Assembly: GCA_007693595.1 (NCBI GenBank)
Contig: REDI01000031.1
Coordinates: 62,001-126,000 of the forward strand
Direction: 5' to 3'
Length of the DNA: 64,000 nucleotides
Origin: Deltaproteobacteria bacterium
Lineage (GTDB): Bacteria > Myxococcota_A > UBA796 > GCA-2862545
The position numbers and the translations under genes are program-made. Under the pieces are notes generated by a model. It saw only the letters and a list, made by a program, of their open reading frames with translations, searched no databases and was not told the origin of the DNA. Positions 1-8,122 of the stretch are shown here, one piece after another. Within the stretch, counting starts at the first letter, position 1, and each line of letters starts with the position of its first letter.

Positions 1-222
1 GTCGTCAGCGAGGAAGACACAACGCCCCTTGGACATACGGAGCGCATCGTCTTGGATGGGGTCGGGGATGTCCAGGTGCGCGGCGGCTCGCTCCACCTTG
101 GCCCGTTCTTGGTCATTGTATACCGGGATCCGGACGCCCTGACAGCAGCCCCCGCAGCCTGTGCAGCGATGGCGTAGGGTGGCGTTGCCTTGGCGCGTGA
201 TGTGGGTTCGCTGGGATGACAT
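1..222 (-). CDS. YkgJ-family cysteine-cluster protein, N-terminal part
   Basis: Seventy-four codons are visible from an ATG at 222-220, and the reading frame stays open to the left edge, so the gene is cut by the window. Residues 20-27 read CTGCGGCC. This is the CxxCxxCC signature of the zinc/iron-chelating YkgJ (UPF0153) family, which is thought to bind a metal or Fe-S centre. The Cys cluster lies near the N-terminus, as is usual for the family. The gene diverges from the hydrolase-like gene on the plus strand, with 189 bases between their starts. The substrate or role cannot be told from this fragment. Confidence 0.75.
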   Translation of the reverse strand, partial: MSSQRTHITRQGNATLRHRCTGCGGCCQGVRIPVYNDQERAKVERAAAHLDIPDPIQDDALRMSKGRCVFLADD

Positions 223-354
223 AGGAGAGTCATATCGTAGTGGGGAGAGGTTGCAGCCGATGAGTGCCAGATCCTTTCCTTTTTACAGCACACCCCAGAC
301 CGGCTTCAAGGCCGTGCTCGGTCGGGTCAGAAGGATGGCCGGAGTACTAAAAGC

Positions 355-368
355 CTTGACATGTCAAG
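355..368. promoter_or_regulatory. 14-bp perfect palindrome in a divergent intergenic region
   Basis: CTTGACATGTCAAG is a perfect palindrome lying between the divergent YkgJ-like gene and the hydrolase-like gene. The sequence AAAGCCTTGA overlaps its left arm and recurs at 371-380. Symmetry, a flanking direct repeat and position suggest a repressor or activator operator for one or both genes. The left arm contains a TTGACA, but no good -10 lies at the right spacing. Confidence 0.4.
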
Positions 369-411
369 TGAAAGCCTTGAGAAAACATGAAGTTCTTGCC
401 AGGGGTCGCAG

Positions 412-1641
412 TTGCAGCTAGGTTATGTCTGGCGCAGGGCCTCGTTTCCCTTCGCCCCCGTCTCGCGGGCCTTCCATCCCATGCTCCACGCACCTTCCCC
501 CTCGGCTCCTACTCGTGACCCCCTCGCGGTTGGAGCTTCCCCAACGCCGTCCTCGCCGTCCGCGCCAACCCCCTTGGCGCGGCGGCTTGGGGGATGGGTT
601 CGCCGGGCGACCTGGCGAGTCCTGCACCCTGACCTGCGCGAGCCCTACCTACGCCGGGTCGAGCTTCCCGAGCTGGAGCTCCTGCCCTTCGCCACACGCG
701 ATGGTTGGCGCAGCGTAGTCCATGTGCTGCCTGCGCGGCCGGGAGCATCTGGAGAGCCGGTCGTCGTCGCCCACGCGCTGGGGGTCAGCCCAGACGCCTT
801 TCGCCTCGACGATCGAGACAGCCTCGTTGCCCATCTGCGTCGTGCTGGTTTTGCGGTCTACCTCCTCACCCATCGCGGGGATCCCTGCGCGCGGGCTCCG
901 TCGGTGGGCGCGACCTTCGACTTCGATGACGTGCTCGAGCGCGATCTCCCGGCCGCGCTGCGGGAGATCCGAGCGCACTGCGGAGCGGCTCGTGTCCACT
1001 TCATCGGCCACGGGCTCGGCGGGCACCTTGGTTTGGCCCACGCAGGGCGCGGATATTCCGACGATCTCGCTTCGCTCACGGTCCTTGGTGCGCCGGCGCG
1101 GTTCGAGCCCTCTTCGGCGCGCTCCGAGGCCCGACGCGCGGCCCGAGCGTTGGCCTTCCTCCCGGCCCACTGGCGTCTACCATCCGCCTCGTTGGCTTGG
1201 GCGGTCGCCCCTTGGGTCCGAGATGGGGCCAGCTTGGGGCTCGACCTCGCCTCCGAGGCCCCAGGGGACCTGATGCGAAGCCTCCTGTGCCTAGGCAGCC
1301 AAGATGTGGCGGTGGGGCTCGCCCGTCAGGTAGCCCGGTGGCAGCGCACTGGGGTCTGGTCCGATCGGACAGGGCTGCTCGACTACGCAGCCACCCTTCG
1401 CGGTGCCGACGCGCCCCTCTTTGCCATCTCCGTCGCAGCCGATGGGGTCGCCTGTGCGTCGCACACGACCTCTCTGTGGGGCGCAGGCCCAACGGCGCAT
1501 CTCTCTGTCCCCGGCGGACGGCACCTCGATCCCTTGATCGGCGAACGTGCTCCAGAGCAGGTCTTTGCTCCCATCGTCCAGTGGCTGGACCAGCACCGTC
1601 ACCGAAGCTGGGGTGGCGTCGATCCTCACCGGCAGGGTTGA
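412..1641 (+). CDS. Alpha/beta-hydrolase-fold protein lacking the nucleophile serine
   Basis: The 409-residue frame has an alpha/beta-hydrolase layout: a core strand leading to 'VVVAHALGVSPDAF', then 'VHFIGHGLGGHLGL' at about residue 200, and a late 'GGRHLDPL' that could supply the catalytic His. The region resembles lipases and PHA-synthase-like proteins. In those families the elbow reads GHSxG or GxCxG, but here it is GHGLG with Gly at the nucleophile position. The protein is therefore probably non-catalytic, or catalytic by another route. The start is uncertain: a TTG at 412 has AGGGG upstream, while an ATG at 481 removes 23 weakly conserved residues and has no clear RBS. A small HTH gene follows 46 bases downstream. 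Confidence 0.7.
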   Translation: MQLGYVWRRASFPFAPVSRAFHPMLHAPSPSAPTRDPLAVGASPTPSSPSAPTPLARRLGGWVRRATWRVLHPDLREPYLRRVELPELELLPFATRDGWRSVVHVLPARPGASGEPVVVAHALGVSPDAFRLDDRDSLVAHLRRAGFAVYLLTHRGDPCARAPSVGATFDFDDVLERDLPAALREIRAHCGAARVHFIGHGLGGHLGLAHAGRGYSDDLASLTVLGAPARFEPSSARSEARRAARALAFLPAHWRLPSASLAWAVAPWVRDGASLGLDLASEAPGDLMRSLLCLGSQDVAVGLARQVARWQRTGVWSDRTGLLDYAATLRGADAPLFAISVAADGVACASHTTSLWGAGPTAHLSVPGGRHLDPLIGERAPEQVFAPIVQWLDQHRHRSWGGVDPHRQG

Positions 1642-1687
1642 CGCGTCAACGGAGGGAGCGTTAGACCTCCTGGGCGGAGGAGGCCCG

Positions 1688-1945
1688 ATGTCGAGTCGAG
1701 AACGAATCGCCGAGAACTTCGTGCGACGCTACGGTGCGGAGCGCCTTCGAACCCTGATCGACGCCTTCGCGCAAGGGGTCTCGGGCCAAGTGATCGCCGA
1801 CGAGCTCCAGGTGAGTCGGGAACGCGTTCGTCAGTGGAAGAACGCTTTTGGATCCGTCATCATGGTCTACCAGGTACACCCCGAGATCCAGCGACTCATC
1901 GCCGTGGAAGCGGGCGTGTCGTCGGATCCTTCCGAGAGGCGGTAG
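1688..1945 (+). CDS. Small helix-turn-helix protein
   Basis: This is an 85-residue protein from an ATG with a strong GGAGGAGG ribosome-binding site 6 bases upstream. A longer in-frame extension back to 1547 overlaps the previous gene and lacks an RBS. Residues about 30-52 contain 'GQVIADELQVSRERVRQWK', which looks like the HTH of sigma-70 region 4 or related DNA-binding domains. There is no other domain. It lies between the hydrolase-like gene and the cyclophilin gene on the same strand, so it may be co-transcribed. Its target is unknown. Confidence 0.7.
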   Translation: MSSRERIAENFVRRYGAERLRTLIDAFAQGVSGQVIADELQVSRERVRQWKNAFGSVIMVYQVHPEIQRLIAVEAGVSSDPSERR

Positions 1946-2004
1946 CCCCTGCTCCAACAGACTGCTAGCAGGCCTTATCCCTGCGACCCAACAAGGAGCT
2001 TTGC

Positions 2005-2517
2005 ATGAGCAACCCCACCGCGACCTTCGAGACCACTCTCGGCACCTTCAAGGCCGAGATCTTCGCCGACAAGATGCCCATCACGTCCAAGAACTTCATG
2101 GATCTGGCCAAGTCCGGCTTCTACGATGGATTGCACTTTCACCGTGTCATCCCCAACTTCATGAGCCAGTTCGGCTGTCCCCACAGCAAGGATCCCAAGA
2201 GCCCCCGCGCGGGCACCGGCGGCCCGCCTCATGGAACCATCCAAGACGAGTTCACCGAGAAGCTTTCGAACGAGCCCTTTACGCTGTCTATGGCGAACAC
2301 GGGGCGTCCGAACTCCGGTGGTTCTCAGTTCTTTATCAACGCGACCCACAACCGCTACCTGGACTGGTTCGATCCCTCCACCCCCTCCAAGCACCCTGTC
2401 TTCGGCAAGGTCACCGAGGGTCAAGACATCGCCACCAAGATCAACACGGCCAAGACCGACGGTCGCGATCGGCCGCTGGAGCCGATCCAGGTGATCCGGG
2501 TCACGATCTCGGAGTAG
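2005..2517 (+). CDS. ppiB: Cyclophilin-type peptidyl-prolyl cis-trans isomerase
   Basis: At 170 residues this is a typical single-domain cyclophilin. It has '[13 protein letters not shown]' (R47, F52, M53, Q55), 'GGSQFFI' (Q108, F109, F110), W121 and 'HPVFGKV' (H130), which matches the active-site set of the family. The enzyme isomerises Xaa-Pro bonds during protein folding. It has no signal peptide, so it should be cytoplasmic. An AAGGAG ribosome-binding site lies 7 bases before the ATG. The gene converges with the phosphatase gene, and their stop codons are only a few bases apart. Confidence 0.93.
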   Translation: MSNPTATFETTLGTFKAEIFADKMPITSKNFMDLAKSGFYDGLHFHRVIPNFMSQFGCPHSKDPKSPRAGTGGPPHGTIQDEFTEKLSNEPFTLSMANTGRPNSGGSQFFINATHNRYLDWFDPSTPSKHPVFGKVTEGQDIATKINTAKTDGRDRPLEPIQVIRVTISE

Positions 2518-2523
2518 TCCGGG

Positions 2524-2991
2524 TCAGCCGTCTTCGGTCAGCCGTGTGAGCAGACCGTCGACCGCCCCCTCGATCTGATCCCGAACCCTTCGGTAGACGA
2601 ATCGCCAGCGCCCCATCGGATCTTCGATCTCGGGGCGCTTTCCGCCGAAGGGTCCCAGGAGCTTGACCTTGGCGCCCGCCGTGGGGTCAAGAGCGTGAGC
2701 GGCGCTCGCGTGCTGGAGCGTCATGACGAGCACGTGGTCTGCCCAGTCGATGTGTGGGGGGGTGAGGCCCTTGCTGCGGTGCTCCGCGATCGAGATCCCT
2801 CGCTGACGCATGACGGCGATCGCGTTCGGAGGCGGGGCCTGACCGACGAGGTTGAGGGTTCCGGCCGAGTCGATCTCGACGGGGATGCCCCGTAGATGGG
2901 CGATCGCTCCGGCGAAGCCCGCCGCCATCGGTGAGCGGCAGAGGTTTCCAGAGCACACGAAGAGCAAGCGGTGGGGACGCTCAGGCGACAT
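2524..2991 (-). CDS. Low-molecular-weight protein tyrosine phosphatase
   Basis: The 155 residues open with the P-loop 'FVCSGNLCRS' (CxxxxxR with C13 and R19), the hallmark of LMW-PTP enzymes. The general-acid Asp is in 'IEDPMG' (D124-P125), slightly away from the usual DPY, with Met in place of the aromatic residue. Bacterial members act on tyrosine kinases of exopolysaccharide systems or on arsenate. No such partner is nearby. The short frame, good catalytic residues and a rnd gene upstream on the same strand make the call firm, but the substrate is unknown. Confidence 0.88.
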   Translation of the reverse strand: MSPERPHRLLFVCSGNLCRSPMAAGFAGAIAHLRGIPVEIDSAGTLNLVGQAPPPNAIAVMRQRGISIAEHRSKGLTPPHIDWADHVLVMTLQHASAAHALDPTAGAKVKLLGPFGGKRPEIEDPMGRWRFVYRRVRDQIEGAVDGLLTRLTEDG

Positions 2992-3071
2992 GGGGTCTCG
3001 GGGGCGGGGGGAGCGGTCGGTCAGGAGTCGAAGCTCGTAGTCGATCGGGAACCGATCGCGCCCTTATCGGA

Positions 3072-4316
3072 TCAGCTCACGCTCTTCTTCTTCTTCTTCT
3101 TCTTCTTCTTGGCGAGCTTGGGTTCCCCGGCATCTTTGGGAGGCCAAGGGCAGTGGGTGTCGAGGATCTCGAGGATCTCCTCTCCGTAGTCGCTGACTTG
3201 CCACTTGCGCACGTCGGGGATCGCGGCCAGCTCTTCGAGGGTCGTGGGTCGAACACGGGCGATCTCTTTGAGCGTCGCGTTGCTCGCCGTGGTGATCGGG
3301 GTGTAGAGGGCGTCGCGCTTGGTCATCTCGTTGCGCCAGCGCTTGAGCTCGGCCATCGCGGCTTCGGCGGCTTGGCCGGTCAGACGGGAAGGGGGGCCTT
3401 TCCGGACCTTGCGCTTCTTTCGCTTGGGCTTGGGGATCGGCCGCTCGTCGGCGAGCCCTCGCTCGACGGCTTGGATCATGCCGCGGCCATAGCGCTTCTT
3501 CATGGAGGTCTTGCCCTTGAAGAGCTTGTCGAGCTCCTGCTCTGAAGTGGGCTGCCTCTCGGCGACTCGGACCAGAACGAAGTCGGGAAGGACCTTGAAG
3601 GGGGGGCGGTCGGAGCGGCGCGCCTGGTCGTCGCGGTACTGCCAGAGCGCCCGAAGTACGCGAAGGGCTTTGGGCTCGAGATGCTGACTCTTCTTGGTCT
3701 TGAGCCACTTGTGAGGGTCGGCCTCGCGCGGCTCCCACTTCTTTCGCTCGAGGATGCGGCACTCCTCGCGCACATGCCCCAGCCGCCCGACCTGCCGAAG
3801 CCGCCGGATGAGGATCTCGCGGATCGCCAGGAGGAAGTGGGTGTCGCCGCGAGCATATTGGATATGTTCGTCGCGCAGGGGTCGCTTGGCCCAATCGTGC
3901 CGTTGGTATTGCTTGTCGATGTGGTGACCGAAGAAGGACTCGATGAGGTCGGCGAGGCCGAAGCGGGGCTGGCCCGCCATCTGCGAAGCGATCATGGTGT
4001 CGAAGATGTTGTGGATCTCGAAGCCAAAGTCTCGCTTCATACAGAGGATATCGTAGTCGGCCCCGTGGAAGATCTTGACCTGCTCCCGGTTGGCGAAGAT
4101 GCCCTCGAGGGGGGTCAGATCAGGGATGGACAGGGGATCGACGATGTAGTCGCGTTCCAGATCCGAGAACTGGATCAGGCAGACTTTCTCTTGGTAGTGG
4201 TGAAAGCTGTCGCTCTCGGTATCGACGCCGATCACAGGCGCCTTAGCCAGCTCCCGCGCCGTCTTGGCCAGCGAGCTTGCATCATCGACGAACCACAACT
4301 CCGTATCACCGAACAT
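3072..4316 (-). CDS. rnd: Ribonuclease D
   Basis: This is a 414-residue 3'-to-5' exoribonuclease of the DEDD family. Motif I is 'GVDTESDSF' (D32, E34), motif II is 'FHGADYDILC' (residues 83-92) and motif III is 'YARGDTHF' (Y154, D158). An HRDC region follows at about 210-290. The enzyme trims tRNA 3' ends and other structured RNAs. The last 14 residues include nine consecutive Lys encoded by an AAG repeat and then SVS, a basic tail not typical of E. coli RNase D. An AGAGG ribosome-binding site precedes the ATG. The start faces the PNP gene across 142 bases. Confidence 0.93.
   Translation of the reverse strand: MFGDTELWFVDDASSLAKTARELAKAPVIGVDTESDSFHHYQEKVCLIQFSDLERDYIVDPLSIPDLTPLEGIFANREQVKIFHGADYDILCMKRDFGFEIHNIFDTMIASQMAGQPRFGLADLIESFFGHHIDKQYQRHDWAKRPLRDEHIQYARGDTHFLLAIREILIRRLRQVGRLGHVREECRILERKKWEPREADPHKWLKTKKSQHLEPKALRVLRALWQYRDDQARRSDRPPFKVLPDFVLVRVAERQPTSEQELDKLFKGKTSMKKRYGRGMIQAVERGLADERPIPKPKRKKRKVRKGPPSRLTGQAAEAAMAELKRWRNEMTKRDALYTPITTASNATLKEIARVRPTTLEELAAIPDVRKWQVSDYGEEILEILDTHCPWPPKDAGEPKLAKKKKKKKKKSVS
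3084..3110 (+). repeat. (CTT)9 trinucleotide microsatellite
   Basis: Nine perfect CTT units, read as AAG on the minus strand, encode nine consecutive Lys at the C-terminus of RNase D. The repeat is in frame, so slippage would change tail length without breaking the gene. Confidence 0.95.
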
Positions 4317-4458
4317 CTTACCTCTCTTGCGTGCGCAACTTGCCCCGTCTGCGTCTGTTGCGCCACATGCCTACGAAGGGATCTGGGGTTGACAAGGCTG
4401 GGCCGATGGACCATGAAGCTGGGCTGTGGTGGCCTCGACGCCGCCAGCAGGAGGTTCG

Positions 4459-5271
4459 ATGCTCGATGAGAAGGCTCGCATCGCGGGCGTGGCCGAGGCG
4501 CTGCAACGCCACCTCGGCGACTGCCCGCCCACCGTGATCACGCTGGGCTCCGGGTTGGGGCCACTGGTCGAGCGATGCGAGGTCCTTGACCGCATCCGTA
4601 CGGTCGAGCTCGGGCTGCCCGCCTCGACGGTGCCCGGTCACGCGGGCGAGGCGATCCGGGCCCGTCTGGGCGGCGCCCAGGTCCTCTTGCTCTCGGGGCG
4701 GGTACACGCCTACGAGGGCTACTCCATGGACTCGGTCGTACGGTATGTTCGGGCGATCCATCTATGGGGGGTCGAGCGGCTCCTGCTCACCTGCTCGGCC
4801 GGGAGCGTGCGGCATGGCCTGCCTCCAGGCACGCTGACCTTGATCAGCGATCACCTCAACCTGATGGGAAGCAACCCGCTTGTCGGTGAGAACCTTGGGG
4901 GAATCAGGTTCCCTGATGGCGCCAAGATCCACGACCCCGCCATGCAAGCGGCCCTGCGCGAGAGCGCTGCCGCGCTGGGGATCACCATGCCCTCGGCGAT
5001 CTATGCTGCGTTTCTTGGTCCCTCCTACGAGACGGCGGCCGAGGTCCGTATGGTTCGTACCCTCGGCGCGGACCTCGCGGGCATGTCCACCGTCCCTGAG
5101 CTTCTGGCGGCGGCGCGGATCGGGCTCCGGGCGGCGGCCGTGGGGGTCGTCAGCAACTACGGGGCGGGCGTGGGGGATGGCGAGGTCGACCACGCGGGGG
5201 TGACCAAGGTCGCGAACCGCGCAGCAGCGCAGCTCGCCGAGGTGCTCGAGCGAGCCCTGCCAGGCCTCTGA
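4459..5271 (+). CDS. punA: Purine nucleoside phosphorylase (trimeric type)
   Basis: The enzyme splits purine ribonucleosides with phosphate to give the base and ribose-1-phosphate. At 270 residues it has 'LGSGLGPLV' (phosphate site), 'GRVHAYEGYS' (phosphate/ribose site), 'SDHLNLMGSNPL' and 'FLGPSYETAAEVRM' (base site), and 'VSNYGAG' with the conserved Asn. The ATG at 4459 is chosen because AGGAGG lies 4 bases upstream; a GTG 33 bases earlier has no RBS. It converges with the UPRT-like gene, and both stops fall inside one hairpin, so two salvage enzymes adjoin. MTA phosphorylase at 60789 is a relative but clearly distinct in its motifs. Confidence 0.92.
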   Translation: MLDEKARIAGVAEALQRHLGDCPPTVITLGSGLGPLVERCEVLDRIRTVELGLPASTVPGHAGEAIRARLGGAQVLLLSGRVHAYEGYSMDSVVRYVRAIHLWGVERLLLTCSAGSVRHGLPPGTLTLISDHLNLMGSNPLVGENLGGIRFPDGAKIHDPAMQAALRESAAALGITMPSAIYAAFLGPSYETAAEVRMVRTLGADLAGMSTVPELLAAARIGLRAAAVGVVSNYGAGVGDGEVDHAGVTKVANRAAAQLAEVLERALPGL

Positions 5272-5302
5272 TCGGATGCGCCCCGATGGGGGCGAGCGAT
5301 CA
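5269..5302. terminator. Bidirectional hairpin containing both convergent stop codons
   Basis: The outer arms TGATCG (5269-5274) and CGATCA (5297-5302) and the inner arms CGCCCC (5279-5284) and GGGGCG (5289-5294) form a long stem with a GATG loop. The stop codon of the PNP gene lies in the left arm and that of the UPRT-like gene in the right arm. There is no U-run on either side, so Rho-independent activity is not assured. Confidence 0.55.
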
Positions 5303-6118
5303 GACCCACGCGTTGTTGAGGACCTCGCCGATCCCTCCGGCGCCAGGCACGATGTAGCTGTGGGCGTCCAGGCCTCGCTCCTCGGCCCACCGTTGCCCTG
5401 GGACCTCAGCCAAGACCTCGGGTGCTGAGAGGCCGCGATCGACTCGGAGAGCGTAGACCACCACATCGGGCGCGTTCCGGCTGATCCGGGCCAGGTACTC
5501 TGGGGTGACGATGAGGTGGCAGGCGACGATCTTGCGGGGAGCTCCCGGAGGTAGGGCGCGGTAGATGTCGAGCACGTAGGCCATGGAAGCTCCGGTAGCG
5601 GCCATGGGATCGGGCACGAAGACCGTCGCGCCTTGGACGGGTCCACCGATCTTGCTACCGGCGTGGTGTACGCCGGTGACCGCCCCCGTGTCAGGATCGG
5701 ATCGGCGTTGTAGATAGAGGTGATCGACTCGGACGCTTTGTGGCTCGAGGACCTCCATCAAGCCGCGCTGAAAGTGAACCGCCGGGATGATCCCGCCGCG
5801 TGCGATGTCGACGACGATGGCGCGGGCAGTGGGATCGATGAGGGTGGTCCGTAGCCGGGCCCTGGGCTCGTCCTGGGTCATGCGCGTCGGCAGGTCGGCG
5901 GACAGGGATGGAAGTTCCTGGGCCGCGAGGTGGAGCAGGATCCGGGAGCAGGCATCGAGGAGGGGCTGGGCGGCGCGGGTATCGCACTCCGGGGCGCACA
6001 AACGGGCCAGGAGCGCGTTCGCCCAGGGGTCGTCGAGGATACGGACGTTGCCGCCATAGCGGTGTTCGAGCCAGCGAGTTGGGCTGGGTTGGGCGCTGGG
6101 ATGGGCCGTCGTAGACAT
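5300..6118 (-). CDS. upp: Uracil phosphoribosyltransferase-like protein
   Basis: This enzyme makes UMP from uracil and PRPP. The PRPP-binding motif is 'FVPDPMAATGASMA' at residues about 167-180, and the uracil-binding tail 'SYIVPGAGGIGEVL' lies near the C-terminus, where UPRT has a YIVPGLGD-like motif. At 272 residues it is about 60 longer than typical bacterial UPRT, with an unusual N-terminal region (residues 1-70). The ATG at 6118 is used because a GGGAG lies upstream; the longer frame to 6172 would overlap the neighbouring gene. It may be co-transcribed with the lipoprotein gene 19 bases upstream. A diverged substrate preference is possible. Confidence 0.8.
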   Translation of the reverse strand: MSTTAHPSAQPSPTRWLEHRYGGNVRILDDPWANALLARLCAPECDTRAAQPLLDACSRILLHLAAQELPSLSADLPTRMTQDEPRARLRTTLIDPTARAIVVDIARGGIIPAVHFQRGLMEVLEPQSVRVDHLYLQRRSDPDTGAVTGVHHAGSKIGGPVQGATVFVPDPMAATGASMAYVLDIYRALPPGAPRKIVACHLIVTPEYLARISRNAPDVVVYALRVDRGLSAPEVLAEVPGQRWAEERGLDAHSYIVPGAGGIGEVLNNAWV

Positions 6119-6137
6119 GCAGAAGCTCCCAGGGGGG

Positions 6138-8114
6138 TCAGTCCTGCCTCGCCTCGAGGGTACGCAGGTCATCGGTGATGGTGCGGATCAGACGAAAGAG
6201 ATCATCGAGCGTGCCACTCCGGATGAGGTGCGCCGCGAAGGCGAGCGGGACCTCGGGTTGTTCGTGCGCGGGGTGGGTCGCGAACAGCTCGTCGAGGACC
6301 GGCTCGGTCGAGGCCAGGCGGAGGGTCGGCCCAACGAGGTTGGGGTCCCCGAGGATGGGGCTGAGCTGCTGGAGGAGTCGAAGATCGGGATCGGCATCCA
6401 GCATGGGAGGGAGGAGCTCGTGGGCCCGGCTCAGGGCGCTGGAGCGGTGACCGAGCACGGGAGCGACGGTGTGCACGGCGTCCCAGGTCTCGTCGTAGGT
6501 GGTGGCGGGCAGGAGGAGAGGCTGGAGGCGCTGCCAGCCGGTGCGCCCCTGGTCCTGCTCGACGAGCCATCGGCTGACCGCCAGGAGATCGCTGAGGTTG
6601 GTGGCGGGCTCGTCGCCGGCGGTGACCCCGAAGTCTTGCGGACGGTTCATGACCGGGACCAGGTTCACCGCATGGTTGAAGGCAGGTGAGGGGCCCATGT
6701 CGCGGACCAGCTCATCGAGGGGATAGACGACGTCGTGCGCCCACGCCGCGGCGAGAAGATCGACGACGTTGGGCACCTGATCCTGATCGCCGTGGTGCAG
6801 CACATGGAGGATCCGGATCAGGGTGTGCGTGAGGTGCCGGGTCTGCGGGATCCCGAAGAGGTCGAGGGCCTGGAGGTCGAGCGCGACCTGGGGAGTCAGC
6901 GCAGAGCAGGCCTGGGAGTCGGCGATCGCGTTCAGCACGCCCTCGCCGACGCCCGACCCGAGGACCGAGCCGACCATGCCCGCGGCGCTCTGGACGTTGT
7001 CGGGGTCTTGGTCCGCGAGCACCCGGAGCAGAAAGACCGCGAGGTTGCCGAGGTTGAACTCGAAGGTCGAGCCGAAGACGGTGACGCGGCAGTCCATGGG
7101 CTGGTTGGTGTTGTGGATCAACCGCACCAGCGAGACCAGGGCGGAGTCCTGGCCGGGTTGTACGAGCTGGCCCTCCGCGTTGAGCTCGACCAGCAGAGTG
7201 AGCTGGCGGGGGGCGTGCTCGAGATGGCCTTCGTCGTACAGGGCGACGAGCTCTGCGGGGAGCTGGGTGCGGACGGTCAGGTCGTTGACCATGGGATCGA
7301 CCATAGGGGAGACGACCTCGACGAAGTCGCCCCCCGCGCGGTGCTGCGAAGCGGCGTCGACCAGATCACGGAGGCTGTCGCCTGAGGCCCCGACCCAGAG
7401 GTCGTTGTCAGGGGAGCGCGTGGAGACGATGGCGCGGCCCAGCTCGGGCAGCAGGCCGCGGAGGGGTTCGCGCACGGAGGGGTGCTCGGAGGCGGACCAT
7501 GCGGTGACGGTTCGGATCCAGCGGTGGGTCTCGGGGTCGACGAGCAGCTCGCTCACGAGATCGGTGGTCTCGGGGTGCTCGTAGAGCGCCGTCGTGATGA
7601 CCGGCACCACGGGCCGGAGGGGCGCGATGGCGCCACCCTGCAGGTTCGCGGGGGCGTGCAGGTCGAAGCTCTCGCGGCGGACGTTCACGTGATGCTGGCC
7701 ATAGAGCAGCTCAAGCACCAGGTCTTGGCTGTGGGTGATGGCCGAAGGAGGCATGTCGACCACACCCATGAGACCTTGGGCCAGCTCCATGACGTCGACG
7801 TCGGCTTGGGGCATGGCGTTGACCGCCCGAGCGAGCTCGATCCCCGCGGGCACGCCATCGCGGGACGGGCTCTCGAGGGCGTCGACGGTGCGCTCCAAGG
7901 CGCGCAGGTGCCCGTGGTGGTTCAGACAGGCGAAGAGGTCGCGCAGCTCTTCGGTGTCGTCTTCGTCGAGGCCGTCCATCAGGTTGACCCGGTAGCACGG
8001 CGAGTCGGCTTGGAGCTGGGTGTACCAGGGAGGCTCGGGCTCGGCACAACCCCACAGCCCGATGCACAGCACCCCACTCAGCACGAGAGTCGGCGGAGCG
8101 GGGCGTTGAAACAT
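6138..8114 (-). CDS. Large lipoprotein of unknown function
   Basis: This 658-residue protein starts with a lipoprotein signal ending in 'IGLWGC' (C23). The residue after Cys is Ala, so outer-membrane sorting is expected by the enterobacterial rule. The mature part is rich in Leu, Asp and His, looks helical, and has recurring 'xLLxLLxxxxD'-like stretches that may be ARM/HEAT-like repeats, but I recognise no named family. The start at 8114 has GAGG upstream; a longer frame to 8177 would overlap the next gene. The exported beta-rich protein gene lies 8 bases upstream, so the two form an operon, possibly with the UPRT-like gene. Confidence 0.75.
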   Translation of the reverse strand: MFQRPAPPTLVLSGVLCIGLWGCAEPEPPWYTQLQADSPCYRVNLMDGLDEDDTEELRDLFACLNHHGHLRALERTVDALESPSRDGVPAGIELARAVNAMPQADVDVMELAQGLMGVVDMPPSAITHSQDLVLELLYGQHHVNVRRESFDLHAPANLQGGAIAPLRPVVPVITTALYEHPETTDLVSELLVDPETHRWIRTVTAWSASEHPSVREPLRGLLPELGRAIVSTRSPDNDLWVGASGDSLRDLVDAASQHRAGGDFVEVVSPMVDPMVNDLTVRTQLPAELVALYDEGHLEHAPRQLTLLVELNAEGQLVQPGQDSALVSLVRLIHNTNQPMDCRVTVFGSTFEFNLGNLAVFLLRVLADQDPDNVQSAAGMVGSVLGSGVGEGVLNAIADSQACSALTPQVALDLQALDLFGIPQTRHLTHTLIRILHVLHHGDQDQVPNVVDLLAAAWAHDVVYPLDELVRDMGPSPAFNHAVNLVPVMNRPQDFGVTAGDEPATNLSDLLAVSRWLVEQDQGRTGWQRLQPLLLPATTYDETWDAVHTVAPVLGHRSSALSRAHELLPPMLDADPDLRLLQQLSPILGDPNLVGPTLRLASTEPVLDELFATHPAHEQPEVPLAFAAHLIRSGTLDDLFRLIRTITDDLRTLEARQD

Positions 8115-8122
8115 GGGCAACC

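Noticed and set aside
2522-2545. Direct repeat GGTCAGCCGT at the ppiB/phosphatase boundary
   Set aside because: Two short copies only, partly in coding sequence; no clear function.
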